From assembly GCA_947625475.1 (NCBI GenBank), contig CANQOL010000008.1:1-64000 (forward strand): a stretch of 64,000 nucleotides of DNA, in the 5' to 3' direction. The notes beneath the pieces are model-generated. The model did no database searches. It was not told the DNA's origin and saw nothing but the letters and a program-made list of their open reading frames with translations. Numbering within the stretch: position 1 is the first letter of the stretch; every line of letters begins with the position of its first letter. The stretch is from an uncultured Acetatifactor sp. Lineage in GTDB: Bacteria; Bacillota; Clostridia; Lachnospirales; Lachnospiraceae. The position numbers and the translations under genes were made by a program. Positions 42,170-50,368 of this stretch are shown here, piece by piece.

Positions 42170-43081
42170 CTAGACGATCATCCGGAGCTTCCCCTGCAGA
42201 CACTCCACCGTACATTCGCGGAACGCCCCCGGCACCTCCCCGTCCGTGTGTACCCAGAGGGGACTCGACGTCATAATATGCAGTTTCCGGGCCCGGTATG
42301 CGCGGATCCCGTGAAAGAGATAGTGTTTTCCGAAATAGGCCGTGGGGAGCGCGGCCAGGATCAGCCACTTGGGCAGATTTTCCACCAGGCACAGATCCAG
42401 CAGGCCGTCCGAGCAGTCCGCCCTGGGGCAGAACTGGAATCCGCCTCCCTCGTATCGGTGTATCATGGCCGCCAGGAAAAGAATATTGGGGATCTTCACG
42501 GTCTCATGCCCGTCCAGAGTGAGGCGGCAGGAGACAGTCCCGGCGCCCAAGAGCTGTTTCAGGGCAATCCCCAGGTACACCAGCTTTCCCAGGCCGATGC
42601 GGTTCAGCTTTTTTTTGAGGCCGGACCGGTTGCTTTCCTCGCAGACCGCCGCGTCAAAGCCGGCCCCGCAGCTGACGGCGAAACGCCGTCTGTTTCCGTC
42701 CGGAAAGGTTATCTCCCCGATATCCAAAGAGAGGGTCCGTCCGCCCGAGAGGATCCTCTCCAGGGCTTTGGCGGGATTTTTGGAGATATGGATATCCCTT
42801 GCCAGATCGTTGCTGGATCCGGCGGGTATGTAGCCCACGGACAGATCCTCCAGGTGCTCCGCCCCCTGCAGGAACTCGTTTAAGGTGCCGTCGCCTCCCA
42901 GCAGGATCACGTTCCGTTTTCCCGTCAGATCCCTGGCCAGACGGCTCACGTCCCCCGCCTGCCGCGAAAAATGCACCCTGTAGGAGAGCCCTCTCCCGTC
43001 CAGGGCGGGCTTAACCGTCTGCTCCCAGAGCTTTTTCCCCCTTCCCGACTGAGAGGAAGGATTTACAATGATATCGTACAT
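42170..43081 (-). CDS. Diacylglycerol-kinase-family lipid kinase
   Basis: A 303-residue lipid kinase of the DgkB/YegS/BmrU group. The nucleotide motif is VILLGGDGTLNEFLQG, followed by LSVGYIPAGSSNDLARDI; the C-terminal domain contains FAVSCGAGFDAAVC and LDLCLVENLPKWLILAALP. MYDIIVNPSSQSGRGKKLWE is the standard start. It phosphorylates a lipid such as diacylglycerol at the inner membrane face. Its own consensus promoter is back-to-back with that of glyA. With PAP2 and PlsY in the window it fits phospholipid turnover, though the genes are separate units. Confidence 0.92.
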   Translation of the reverse strand: MYDIIVNPSSQSGRGKKLWEQTVKPALDGRGLSYRVHFSRQAGDVSRLARDLTGKRNVILLGGDGTLNEFLQGAEHLEDLSVGYIPAGSSNDLARDIHISKNPAKALERILSGGRTLSLDIGEITFPDGNRRRFAVSCGAGFDAAVCEESNRSGLKKKLNRIGLGKLVYLGIALKQLLGAGTVSCRLTLDGHETVKIPNILFLAAMIHRYEGGGFQFCPRADCSDGLLDLCLVENLPKWLILAALPTAYFGKHYLFHGIRAYRARKLHIMTSSPLWVHTDGEVPGAFRECTVECLQGKLRMIV

Positions 43082-43113
43082 AGATACCTCCCTTTTATCC
43101 CGCTTTGGCCTTC

Positions 43114-43142
43114 ATTATAACATATGATAACTTTTTCTTCAA
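43114..43142 (-). promoter_or_regulatory. Promoter of the lipid kinase gene
   Basis: Minus-strand TTGAAG (43142-43137), 17 bp, TATAAT (43119-43114), 33 bases before the ATG. Confidence 0.82.
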
Positions 43143-43170
43143 TCCGGACCCGAATTTCAGCATTCCGCCG

Positions 43171-43199
43171 TTGCAATCCGGCGTTTCTGTTGATATAAT
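43171..43199 (+). promoter_or_regulatory. Promoter of glyA
   Basis: TTGCAA (43171-43176), 17 bp, TATAAT (43194-43199). It faces away from the lipid kinase promoter; the two -35 boxes are 28 bases apart. The leader to glyA is about 65 bases, with no purine-riboswitch or glycine-riboswitch motif that I can see. Confidence 0.85.
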
Positions 43200-43272
43200 G
43201 AGCGGAGGGCAGAGATTGCAGCCTGCGCGGGCCGCGGCCCTGTGATGTGAGATTATGCCAGGAGGAAGAGCT

Positions 43273-44511
43273 ATGTATTCATTGGAGGAAGTAAGAAAGA
43301 CAGATCCCGAGATTGCCCAGGCTATCGTGGACGAACAGGAGCGGCAGAACAGCCACATCGAGCTGATCGCCTCCGAAAACTGGGTGAGCAAGGCGGTCAT
43401 GGCAGCCATGGGGAGCCCTCTGACCAACAAGTACGCGGAAGGGTATCCGGGCAAGAGATACTACGGCGGGTGCGACTGTGTGGATGTGGTGGAGAACCTT
43501 GCCATCGAGCGGGCGAAGGAGCTCTTCGGCTGTGAGTACGCCAACGTGCAGCCTCATTCGGGGGCCCAGGCCAACATGGCGGTGCAGTTCGCCGTCTGTG
43601 AGCCCGGGGACACCATCATGGGGATGAACCTGGACCACGGCGGACATCTGACCCACGGCAGCCCGGTGAATATGTCCGGACGGTATTTTCATATTGTGCC
43701 CTACGGGGTAAACGACGAGGGCTTTATCGACTATGACAGGCTTCGGGAGCTCGCCCTGGAGGCGAAGCCCAAGATGATCATTGCGGGAGCCTCCGCCTAC
43801 GCAAGAACCATTGATTTTGCGGCCTTCCGCCGGGTGGCGGACGAGGTGGGCGCCGTGCTGATGGTGGATATGGCCCACATTGCGGGCCTGGTGGCGGCGG
43901 GCCTGCATCCCAGCCCCATCCCCTACGCGGACGTGGTGACCACCACCACCCACAAGACCCTGCGGGGCCCCAGGGGCGGACTGATTTTGAGCAGCCAGGA
44001 GTCGGCCAAGCGGTTTAACTTCAACAAGGCCATCTTCCCCGGCATCCAGGGAGGCCCTCTGATGCACGTGATCGCGGCCAAGGCCGTGTGCTTCAAGGAG
44101 GCGCTGAGCGACGAGTTCAAGACCTATCAAAAGGCCATCATAGACAATGCCCAGGCTCTCTGCAGGGGACTGCTTGCAAGGGATATCCGGATTGTCTCCG
44201 GCGGGACGGACAACCACCTGATGCTGGTGGATCTGACCAACTATGGGCTCACCGGCAAGGCGGTGGAAAAGCTCCTGGATGCGGCCCATATCACCTGCAA
44301 CAAGAACACGATCCCCAACGATCCCCAGTCTCCTTTTGTGACCAGCGGCATCCGTCTGGGAACCCCCGCCGTCACCTCCAGAGGTATGAACACGGAGGAT
44401 ATGGACCGGATCGCGGAGGCCATCGCCATGGTGATCAAGGGAGGGGAAGAGAAGGTTCCCCAGGCCAGGGCGATTGTGCAGAGCCTGACGGATAAGTACC
44501 CGCTGATCTGA
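43273..44511 (+). CDS. glyA: Serine hydroxymethyltransferase
   Basis: A 412-residue PLP enzyme interconverting serine and glycine with tetrahydrofolate. [19 protein letters not shown] is the family start. [23 protein letters not shown] and [15 protein letters not shown] follow, and the Schiff-base lysine lies in [17 protein letters not shown]. The ATG at 43273 has AGGAGGA upstream at good spacing; an in-frame ATG at 43255 is part of the leader. It supplies one-carbon units used by ThyA at 61607. Length is standard. Confidence 0.97.
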   Translation: MYSLEEVRKTDPEIAQAIVDEQERQNSHIELIASENWVSKAVMAAMGSPLTNKYAEGYPGKRYYGGCDCVDVVENLAIERAKELFGCEYANVQPHSGAQANMAVQFAVCEPGDTIMGMNLDHGGHLTHGSPVNMSGRYFHIVPYGVNDEGFIDYDRLRELALEAKPKMIIAGASAYARTIDFAAFRRVADEVGAVLMVDMAHIAGLVAAGLHPSPIPYADVVTTTTHKTLRGPRGGLILSSQESAKRFNFNKAIFPGIQGGPLMHVIAAKAVCFKEALSDEFKTYQKAIIDNAQALCRGLLARDIRIVSGGTDNHLMLVDLTNYGLTGKAVEKLLDAAHITCNKNTIPNDPQSPFVTSGIRLGTPAVTSRGMNTEDMDRIAEAIAMVIKGGEEKVPQARAIVQSLTDKYPLI

Positions 44512-44529
44512 GGAAAGGGAGATAGATAG

Positions 44530-45663
44530 ATGAAGAAAACTGTCATACGGACCGTGGGGCTTTTGTGTGCCGGGGCGCTGCTGATGAGCGGCTGCTCCAT
44601 GCCGGGGGGAGGCGGCCCGCAGCAGGAGAGCTCCCCGCAGCCCGGCGCTGAGGAAAGCTCCGGGAGCGAGGAAAGCCCCGGGAGCGAGGCGGGCGCCGGG
44701 GAGGAAACCCCCAGCCCGGCCCCCCAGGAGAAGGAAGAGAATCAGTATTTCCTGGATCCGGACACCGGGGAGCCCTACGACGAGGCCGCCATGGATCTGA
44801 TCAAGTACAATATTTATGTGGATCTGAACAACTGCATCGTGGATGTGATGGAGGATGTGGACTATTACTACAGCGCGGTGGACTTTGCGGAAGAGTTCGC
44901 CATGCTGGAGGATGCGGGCCTGGACTACGGCTATGAGATCCGCAGCATCAGCACCGACCCCATATACTACGCCGAAAAGGTCACGGGCCTAAAGCCCGAG
45001 TACGAGGAACTGGATGCTCTGACGGAGCAGATCCTGGAGTCCATGAGACCTCTGGTGGGAGCCTTCAATGACATTCAGGATCTGGCGGACGGGGGTTATA
45101 CCGGAAAGAGTCTCTCGGACAGCGCCGGCGAGAAGGCCAGGGAGTATCATCAGGTGGTCTGGCAGTACGCGGAGGAATTTTATACGCTGGCCTACAGCTA
45201 CATGGATGCGATGGGGAGGCTGGCGGACGCGCGGATCCAGGAGGAGGAGGCCCAGATGCTGGCGGAGGGCAGGGTCATCACCTACAATGCCAGCCACATT
45301 ATCACCCTGGCCAGGAGCATGCTGGATATGGCGCAGGAGCAGGGAGTGAGCGATGAGAACCTGACCGAGCTGGACCTGACCGGGATAGAGCCCCTTTTTG
45401 AGGAACTGACGGCCGCCATAGATGCCTTCGAGGAGGGGATTAAGGATGACGCCCAGGTGGAGAAGGAGGGGATTTCCTCCCTTATCATCACCTACAGCCT
45501 GCGCCTGGATTACCTGAAGTCCGGCTTTGAAGCCATGATCAGGCAGGTAAAGAGCGGAGAGCCTCTGGAGGACCCTTCTGCGGGCGATCTGGGGTCTCTG
45601 TCCAATATCTATGAAAAACTGTCCTACTGTGTGGATTCCTATAATTCCCTTTTTGTGGGCTGA
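44530..45663 (+). CDS. Lipoprotein, DUF3829-like
   Basis: A 377-residue lipoprotein: signal peptide with lipobox LLMSGC (Cys at about 22), then a 50-residue Glu/Ser/Pro/Gly-rich linker, then an all-helical domain (about 80-375) with long amphipathic helices (KYNIYVDLNNCIVDVMEDVDYYYSAVDFAEEF), as in DUF3829 proteins. Anchored on the outer face; role unknown. It follows glyA by 18 bases and precedes hom by 30, so it may be co-transcribed with these biosynthetic genes. Confidence 0.75.
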   Translation: MKKTVIRTVGLLCAGALLMSGCSMPGGGGPQQESSPQPGAEESSGSEESPGSEAGAGEETPSPAPQEKEENQYFLDPDTGEPYDEAAMDLIKYNIYVDLNNCIVDVMEDVDYYYSAVDFAEEFAMLEDAGLDYGYEIRSISTDPIYYAEKVTGLKPEYEELDALTEQILESMRPLVGAFNDIQDLADGGYTGKSLSDSAGEKAREYHQVVWQYAEEFYTLAYSYMDAMGRLADARIQEEEAQMLAEGRVITYNASHIITLARSMLDMAQEQGVSDENLTELDLTGIEPLFEELTAAIDAFEEGIKDDAQVEKEGISSLIITYSLRLDYLKSGFEAMIRQVKSGEPLEDPSAGDLGSLSNIYEKLSYCVDSYNSLFVG

Positions 45664-45693
45664 ACGATAAGAGGATAGAAACGGAGTGAGCAT

Positions 45694-46902
45694 ATGATTC
45701 AGATAGCGGTGATGGGCTACGGCACCGTGGGAAGCGGTGTGGTGGAGGTAATCGAAAAAAACAAAGAGATGGTCAACAAAAAGTCCGCCCAGGAGCTGAA
45801 TGTGAAGTACATTCTGGACCTGCGGGAGTTTCCGGGAGACCCCTATGAGGACAAGGTCATCCACGATGTGAACCGGATCATGGAGGACGATGAGGTGACT
45901 GTGGTCTGCGAGACCATGGGAGGCTTAAAGCCCGCCTATGAGTTTACAAAGATGGCTCTGACCAGGGGAAAGAGCGTGTGCACCTCCAACAAGGAGCTGG
46001 TGGCGGCCTATGGGCCGGAGCTGCTGGAGCTGGCCAGGGAGCACAGCTGCAATTACCTGTTCGAGGCGAGCGTGGGGGGAGGCATCCCCATCATCCGGCC
46101 CCTGAACTACTCCCTGACGGCGGAGAAGATCGAGGCCGTCACCGGTATTTTGAACGGGACCACCAACTACATCCTCTCCAAGATGGAGACGGAGGGGGCC
46201 GATTTTGACAGTGTGCTCCGCAAAGCCCAGGAGAAGGGCTACGCCGAGAGGAACCCGGAGGCGGACGTGGAGGGATACGACGCCTGCCGCAAGATCGCCA
46301 TCCTTTCCTCCCTGATGCTGGGGAAGCATGTGGATTACAGAAAAATTTACACGGAGGGGATCACGAAGATCACCGGGGACGACTTCGTCTATGCGAAGGC
46401 CATGGGAAAGACCATAAAGCTCCTGGCCCTCAGCAAGGAGACGCCCCAGGGGGCCATCGCCATGGTGAGCCCCTTCCTGATCGATCTGACCAACCCTCTG
46501 CACATGGTAAACGGGGTGTTCAACGCGGTGTGCGTGAGGGGCAATATGCTGGGAGACTCCATGTACTACGGCCGGGGGGCGGGCAAGCTGCCCACAGCCA
46601 GCGCGGTGGTTTCCGATGTGGTGGACTGCGCCAGGCACCAGGGAAAGACGGTGATGTGCTTCTGGGACCGGGAGGAAGCCGTCCTGGCGGATCCGGGCCA
46701 GGTGGAGCGCGCCTTCTTTGTGCGGGCGAAGGCTGACGGGCGGGAGCAGGTCTCCCGGGCCTTCCCGGGAGGGAGCTTTGTGGAGGCAGGGCGCACCCGG
46801 GACTGCGGGTATCTCACCCCGGTTATGAAGGAAAAGGATTTCGCGGAGAGGTACGCCGCCCTGGGGGATGCGGCCCTGGGCAGAATCCGCGTGGAAGGAT
46901 AA
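45694..46902 (+). CDS. hom: Homoserine dehydrogenase
   Basis: A 402-residue enzyme reducing aspartate semialdehyde to homoserine with NAD(P)H. The Rossmann start is IAVMGYGTVGSGVVEVIEKN. SVGGGIPIIRPLNYSLTAEKIEAVTGILNGTTNYIL is the catalytic signature, with the conserved ADVEGYDACRKIAILS motif after it. The C-terminal 80 residues look like an ACT-type regulatory domain, so feedback by threonine is likely. It is six bases upstream of a phosphoglycerate-mutase-like gene and then aspartate kinase, together most of the aspartate-to-threonine branch. Confidence 0.96.
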   Translation: MIQIAVMGYGTVGSGVVEVIEKNKEMVNKKSAQELNVKYILDLREFPGDPYEDKVIHDVNRIMEDDEVTVVCETMGGLKPAYEFTKMALTRGKSVCTSNKELVAAYGPELLELAREHSCNYLFEASVGGGIPIIRPLNYSLTAEKIEAVTGILNGTTNYILSKMETEGADFDSVLRKAQEKGYAERNPEADVEGYDACRKIAILSSLMLGKHVDYRKIYTEGITKITGDDFVYAKAMGKTIKLLALSKETPQGAIAMVSPFLIDLTNPLHMVNGVFNAVCVRGNMLGDSMYYGRGAGKLPTASAVVSDVVDCARHQGKTVMCFWDREEAVLADPGQVERAFFVRAKADGREQVSRAFPGGSFVEAGRTRDCGYLTPVMKEKDFAERYAALGDAALGRIRVEG

Positions 46903-46908
46903 CGGAGC

Positions 46909-48147
46909 ATGGAAAATCGGAAGGATATGAAATATATCGTGGTGCTGGGGGACGGCATGGCCGACGAGCCCATCCCTCAGCTGGGGGGCATGACCCCTCT
47001 GGCCTACGCCCACACGCCCAACCTGGACAGACTCAGCAGCCGCTCGGAGGTGGGCCTGGTCCACACCATACCGGAGGGCATGAAGCCCGGGTCCGACACG
47101 GCCAACCTCTCGGTGCTGGGATACGATCCCAGGAGGTACTACTCCGGGCGCTCTCCCCTGGAGGCGCTGAGCATCGGAGTGCCCATGAAGGATACGGATA
47201 TCGCCCTGCGGTGCAATATCGTGACCCTCTCGGACCAGGAGGGGATCCCCTTTGAAGAGAGAACCATCATAGACCACAGCTCATCGGAGATCAGCACCCA
47301 GGACTGTGCCGTGCTCCTTAAGCAGGTGGCAGACGAGCTGGCGGACGAGACCTATCAGTTCTATGTGGGCACCAGCTACCGCCACTGCCTGATCTGGAGC
47401 GGGGGAGAGGTGGTGGAGCTCACCGCCCCCCACGATGTGCTGGGACAGGTGATCGGCCCCTATCTTCCCAAGGATGAGAAGCTTCTGGCCATGATGAAGA
47501 GAAGCTATGAGCTTCTGGCCGCCCATCCCCTGAATCTGGAGAGAAAGAGGAAGGGCCTCAATCCCGCCAACTGCTGCTGGTTCTGGGGAGCCGGCACAAA
47601 GCCCATGCTGTCCTCCTTTCAGGAGAAGACCGGCAAGAAGGGCATGATGGTGTCCGCGGTGGATCTGCTCAAGGGCATCGCCGTGGGGGCCGGCATGGGC
47701 GTGGCCCTGGTGGAGGGCGCCAACGGCGGCTTAAACACCAACTATGAGGGGAAAGCGGAGGCTGCCGTGAAGGCCGTGACAGAGGACGGATACGACTTCG
47801 CCTACATCCATGTGGAGGCCCCTGACGAGATGGGGCACCAGGGAAGCGTGGAGCGCAAGGTCCAGGCCATCGAATACCTGGATCAGAGGATCGTGGGCCC
47901 TGTGACGCGCCGGCTGGAGCAGGCGGGGGTAAACTACCGTCTGCTGGTGCTGCCGGATCATCCCACCCCCATACGGGTGAGGACACACACCTCCGACAGC
48001 GTGCCCTATCTGCTCTACGACAGCACGAAGCCCCTGGAGCATTCGGGGGGCTACAGCGAGGACGCAGCCAGGCGGGGAGGCATCTTGATCCCTGAGGGCT
48101 GTCTGCTGATGGACCGCTTTTTACAGATAGAGAAGAGCACAATGTGA
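46909..48147 (+). CDS. ApgM-like alkaline-phosphatase-fold protein, proposed homoserine kinase
   Basis: A 412-residue member of the cofactor-independent phosphoglycerate mutase superfamily. YIVVLGDGMADEPIPQLGGMTPL has the first metal-binding Asp, PGSDTANLSVLGYDP the nucleophile Ser, and DEMGHQGSVERKVQAIEYLD plus VLPDHPTPIRVRTH the second metal site. This subgroup is described in family models as a proposed homoserine kinase where it lies beside threonine genes. Here it sits exactly between homoserine dehydrogenase and aspartate kinase, and no GHMP-type ThrB is in the window. A true glycolytic mutase role remains possible. ATG at 46909 follows AAGGA by nine bases; 46927 is the alternative. Confidence 0.85.
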   Translation: MENRKDMKYIVVLGDGMADEPIPQLGGMTPLAYAHTPNLDRLSSRSEVGLVHTIPEGMKPGSDTANLSVLGYDPRRYYSGRSPLEALSIGVPMKDTDIALRCNIVTLSDQEGIPFEERTIIDHSSSEISTQDCAVLLKQVADELADETYQFYVGTSYRHCLIWSGGEVVELTAPHDVLGQVIGPYLPKDEKLLAMMKRSYELLAAHPLNLERKRKGLNPANCCWFWGAGTKPMLSSFQEKTGKKGMMVSAVDLLKGIAVGAGMGVALVEGANGGLNTNYEGKAEAAVKAVTEDGYDFAYIHVEAPDEMGHQGSVERKVQAIEYLDQRIVGPVTRRLEQAGVNYRLLVLPDHPTPIRVRTHTSDSVPYLLYDSTKPLEHSGGYSEDAARRGGILIPEGCLLMDRFLQIEKSTM

Positions 48148-48176
48148 AAAACACAGGGATGCGCTGATTTTTCACA
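48143..48176. repeat. TGTGAAAAA...TTTTTCACA palindrome, second copy of an intergenic element
   Basis: tgtgaaaaa (48143-48151) and tttttcaca (48168-48176) flank a 16-base loop. The downstream sequence gctgatttttcacatgagaat closely resembles the one in the leader of the PAP2 gene (42017-42051, read on the minus strand). The stop codon of the preceding gene lies in the left arm; the aspartate kinase gene starts 31 bases after it. Confidence 0.7.
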
Positions 48177-48206
48177 TGAGAATATAGGCAGGAAATGGAG
48201 AAAGAT

Positions 48207-49526
48207 ATGAAAAAGGTGGTAAAGTTCGGCGGCAGCTCTCTGGCCAGCGCCGAGCAGTTTCGGAAGGTGGCGGAGATCATCCGCGCGGACGAAGAGAGAA
48301 AATTTGTGGTGCCCTCCGCCCCCGGCAAGCGTTTCTCCGGGGACAGCAAGGTGACGGATATGCTCTACGAGTGCTATGCACTGGCGGAGGCGGATCAGGA
48401 TTTCGAGCCGAAGCTGGAGCAGATCTGTGACCGTTACCGGGAGATCATAGAGGGCCTTGGGCTGGACCTTTCCCTGGAGGATGAGTTTGAGCAGATCCGG
48501 AAGAATTTCCGGGACAAGGCGGGGAGTAATTACGCGGCCTCCCGGGGAGAATATTTAAACGGGATCATTATGGCCGGTTATCTGGGCTTTGCGTTTGTGG
48601 ACGCGGCCCAGGTCATCTTTTTTGACGAGAAGGGAGAGTTCGACGCGGACAAAACCAATCGGGTGATGTCCCGGCGCCTGGCAGAGTATGAGACGGCGGT
48701 GGTCCCCGGCTTCTACGGCTCTCTGCCGGACGGCTCCGTCAAGACCTTTTCCCGGGGGGGATCCGATATCACGGGCTCCATCGTGGCCAAGGCGGTCCAG
48801 GCAGATGTGTATGAGAATTGGACGGACGTGTCCGGATTTTTGATCGCGGATCCCAGGATCATCAAGAACCCGGAGTCCATCGAGACCATTACCTATCGGG
48901 AGCTGCGGGAGCTGGCCTACATGGGCGCCACCGTGCTTCATGAGGACGCCATCTTCCCGGTGCGCCAGCAGGGGATCCCCATCAACATCCGCAATACCAA
49001 CGCCCCTCAGGACAACGGCACCTGGATCGTGGGAAGCACCTGCCAGAAGTCCCGGTATGTGATCACCGGCATCGCCGGCAAAAAGGGCTTCTGCTCTGTG
49101 AATATCGAGAAGGATATGATGAACTCGGAGATCGGGTTTGGCCGGAAGGTGCTGCAGGCCTTTGAAGAAAACGGGATTTCCTTTGAGCACATGCCCTCCG
49201 GGATCGATACCCTGACCGTGTTTGTCCATCAGGACGAGTTCATGCCCAAGGAGCAGAAGGTGGTGGCGGGGATCCACCGTCTGGCCAATCCGGATACCAT
49301 CGAGATTGAGTCGGATCTGGCCCTGATCGCTGTGGTGGGGCGCGGGATGAAGTCCACCAGAGGAACGGCGGGACGGATCTTCTCGGCCCTGGCCCACAAT
49401 AATGTGAACGTGAAGATGATTGACCAGGGGTCGTCGGAGTTGAATATTATCATTGGGGTGACGAACAATGATTTTGAGACGGCGATCAAGGCGATTTACG
49501 ATATTTTTGTGGTTTCGCAGCTGTAG
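48207..49526 (+). CDS. Aspartate kinase
   Basis: A 439-residue enzyme phosphorylating aspartate, the first step toward lysine, threonine and methionine. MKKVVKFGGSSLASAEQFRK is the kinase start and VPSAPGKRFSGDSKVTDML the clostridial variant loop. FSRGGSDITGSIVAKAVQADVYENWTDVSGFL is the substrate signature. Two ACT-type domains at the C-terminus (about 290-439) give feedback control. The ATG at 48207 follows GGAGAAAG; ATG at 48195 is in frame but poorly placed. It completes a hom / kinase-like / ask run. Confidence 0.95.
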   Translation: MKKVVKFGGSSLASAEQFRKVAEIIRADEERKFVVPSAPGKRFSGDSKVTDMLYECYALAEADQDFEPKLEQICDRYREIIEGLGLDLSLEDEFEQIRKNFRDKAGSNYAASRGEYLNGIIMAGYLGFAFVDAAQVIFFDEKGEFDADKTNRVMSRRLAEYETAVVPGFYGSLPDGSVKTFSRGGSDITGSIVAKAVQADVYENWTDVSGFLIADPRIIKNPESIETITYRELRELAYMGATVLHEDAIFPVRQQGIPINIRNTNAPQDNGTWIVGSTCQKSRYVITGIAGKKGFCSVNIEKDMMNSEIGFGRKVLQAFEENGISFEHMPSGIDTLTVFVHQDEFMPKEQKVVAGIHRLANPDTIEIESDLALIAVVGRGMKSTRGTAGRIFSALAHNNVNVKMIDQGSSELNIIIGVTNNDFETAIKAIYDIFVVSQL

Positions 49527-49552
49527 GGGAGGCCTGCGGCAAAAAGGAGGCT

Positions 49553-49852
49553 GTGATGACGATCGAGAAGAGGAAGCAGGGAGGGGAGCTGGAAATCGCC
49601 CTGTCGGGGCGGCTGGATACTAACACGGCTCCCGGGCTGGAGGTGGAGCTGAGGCGCAGCATCAGCGGCGTTTCCACCCTTGTGCTGGATCTGGCCCAGC
49701 TGGAATATATTTCCTCCGCCGGGCTCAGAGTTCTGCTGGCGGCCCAGAAGGTGATGAACAAGCAGGGGACAATGATCGTCCGAAATGCCTGCAAAGATGT
49801 GATGGAGATTTTTGATATCACCGGGTTCTCGGATTTTTTGACCATAGAGTAG
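49553..49852 (+). CDS. STAS-domain anti-sigma factor antagonist-like protein
   Basis: A 99-residue STAS protein: LEIALSGRLDTNTAPGLEVEL, then STLVLDLAQLEYISSAGLRVLL, whose ISSAG carries the serine phosphorylated in SpoIIAA/RsbV-type proteins. No matching anti-sigma kinase is next to it. It lies 26 bases after aspartate kinase and 34 before the peptide-export genes. As the export locus encodes its own sigma factor, a regulatory role there is plausible. AAAGGAGG precedes the ATG. Confidence 0.88.
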   Translation: MMTIEKRKQGGELEIALSGRLDTNTAPGLEVELRRSISGVSTLVLDLAQLEYISSAGLRVLLAAQKVMNKQGTMIVRNACKDVMEIFDITGFSDFLTIE

Positions 49853-49886
49853 TTCTGGCCCCGGGCGGACCGGGCAGGAGGCAGAG

Positions 49887-50360
49887 ATGGGAGAGACAAT
49901 TTTTCGGGAAAAGAGCATGGAGAGGGTATCCTCGCCGGAACAGCTCAACGACTACATACGGGTGACGAATCCGGGAGTCTGGATCACGCTGGCGGCAGCC
50001 ATTGTGCTGCTGGCCGGATTCCTGATCTGGGGAGCCGCGGGCACGCTGGAGACCGGGGTGGATACGGTGGCTGTCTCGGACTCAGGGGGAGCTGTGTGCT
50101 ATGTCCGGGAGGCGGATATCTCCCGGATTGCCGAGGGGAGCACGGTGCGGATCGACGGCGGAGAGTACACGGTGGCGTCGGTTTCCCGGGAGCCCGCGGC
50201 GGTGGACGCCGGTTTCTCCGATTATGTGCTGCATGTGGGCGGGCTCACCGCGGGAGAGTGGGTGTATGCGGTGACCTTAAGCGGAGCGCTCCCGGAGGGG
50301 GTCTATGAGGCGTATGTGGTGACGGACAGCGTCTCCCCCATCACGTTCCTTTTGAATTGA
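49887..50360 (+). CDS. Short membrane-fusion (HlyD-like) protein of NHLP-type export
   Basis: A 157-residue protein with one membrane helix (about 31-52, VWITLAAAIVLLAGFLIWGA) and a short beta-rich outer part (TVAVSDSGGAVCYVREADIS, GSTVRIDGGEYTVASV). It resembles the lipoyl/beta-barrel part of NHLP-system secretion proteins but lacks the long coiled-coil hairpin needed to reach an outer channel, in keeping with a single-membrane cell. The next gene, the C39-peptidase exporter, begins nine bases after its stop codon. GGCAGGAGG precedes the ATG. Confidence 0.78.
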   Translation: MGETIFREKSMERVSSPEQLNDYIRVTNPGVWITLAAAIVLLAGFLIWGAAGTLETGVDTVAVSDSGGAVCYVREADISRIAEGSTVRIDGGEYTVASVSREPAAVDAGFSDYVLHVGGLTAGEWVYAVTLSGALPEGVYEAYVVTDSVSPITFLLN

Positions 50361-50368
50361 GGTGCGCT

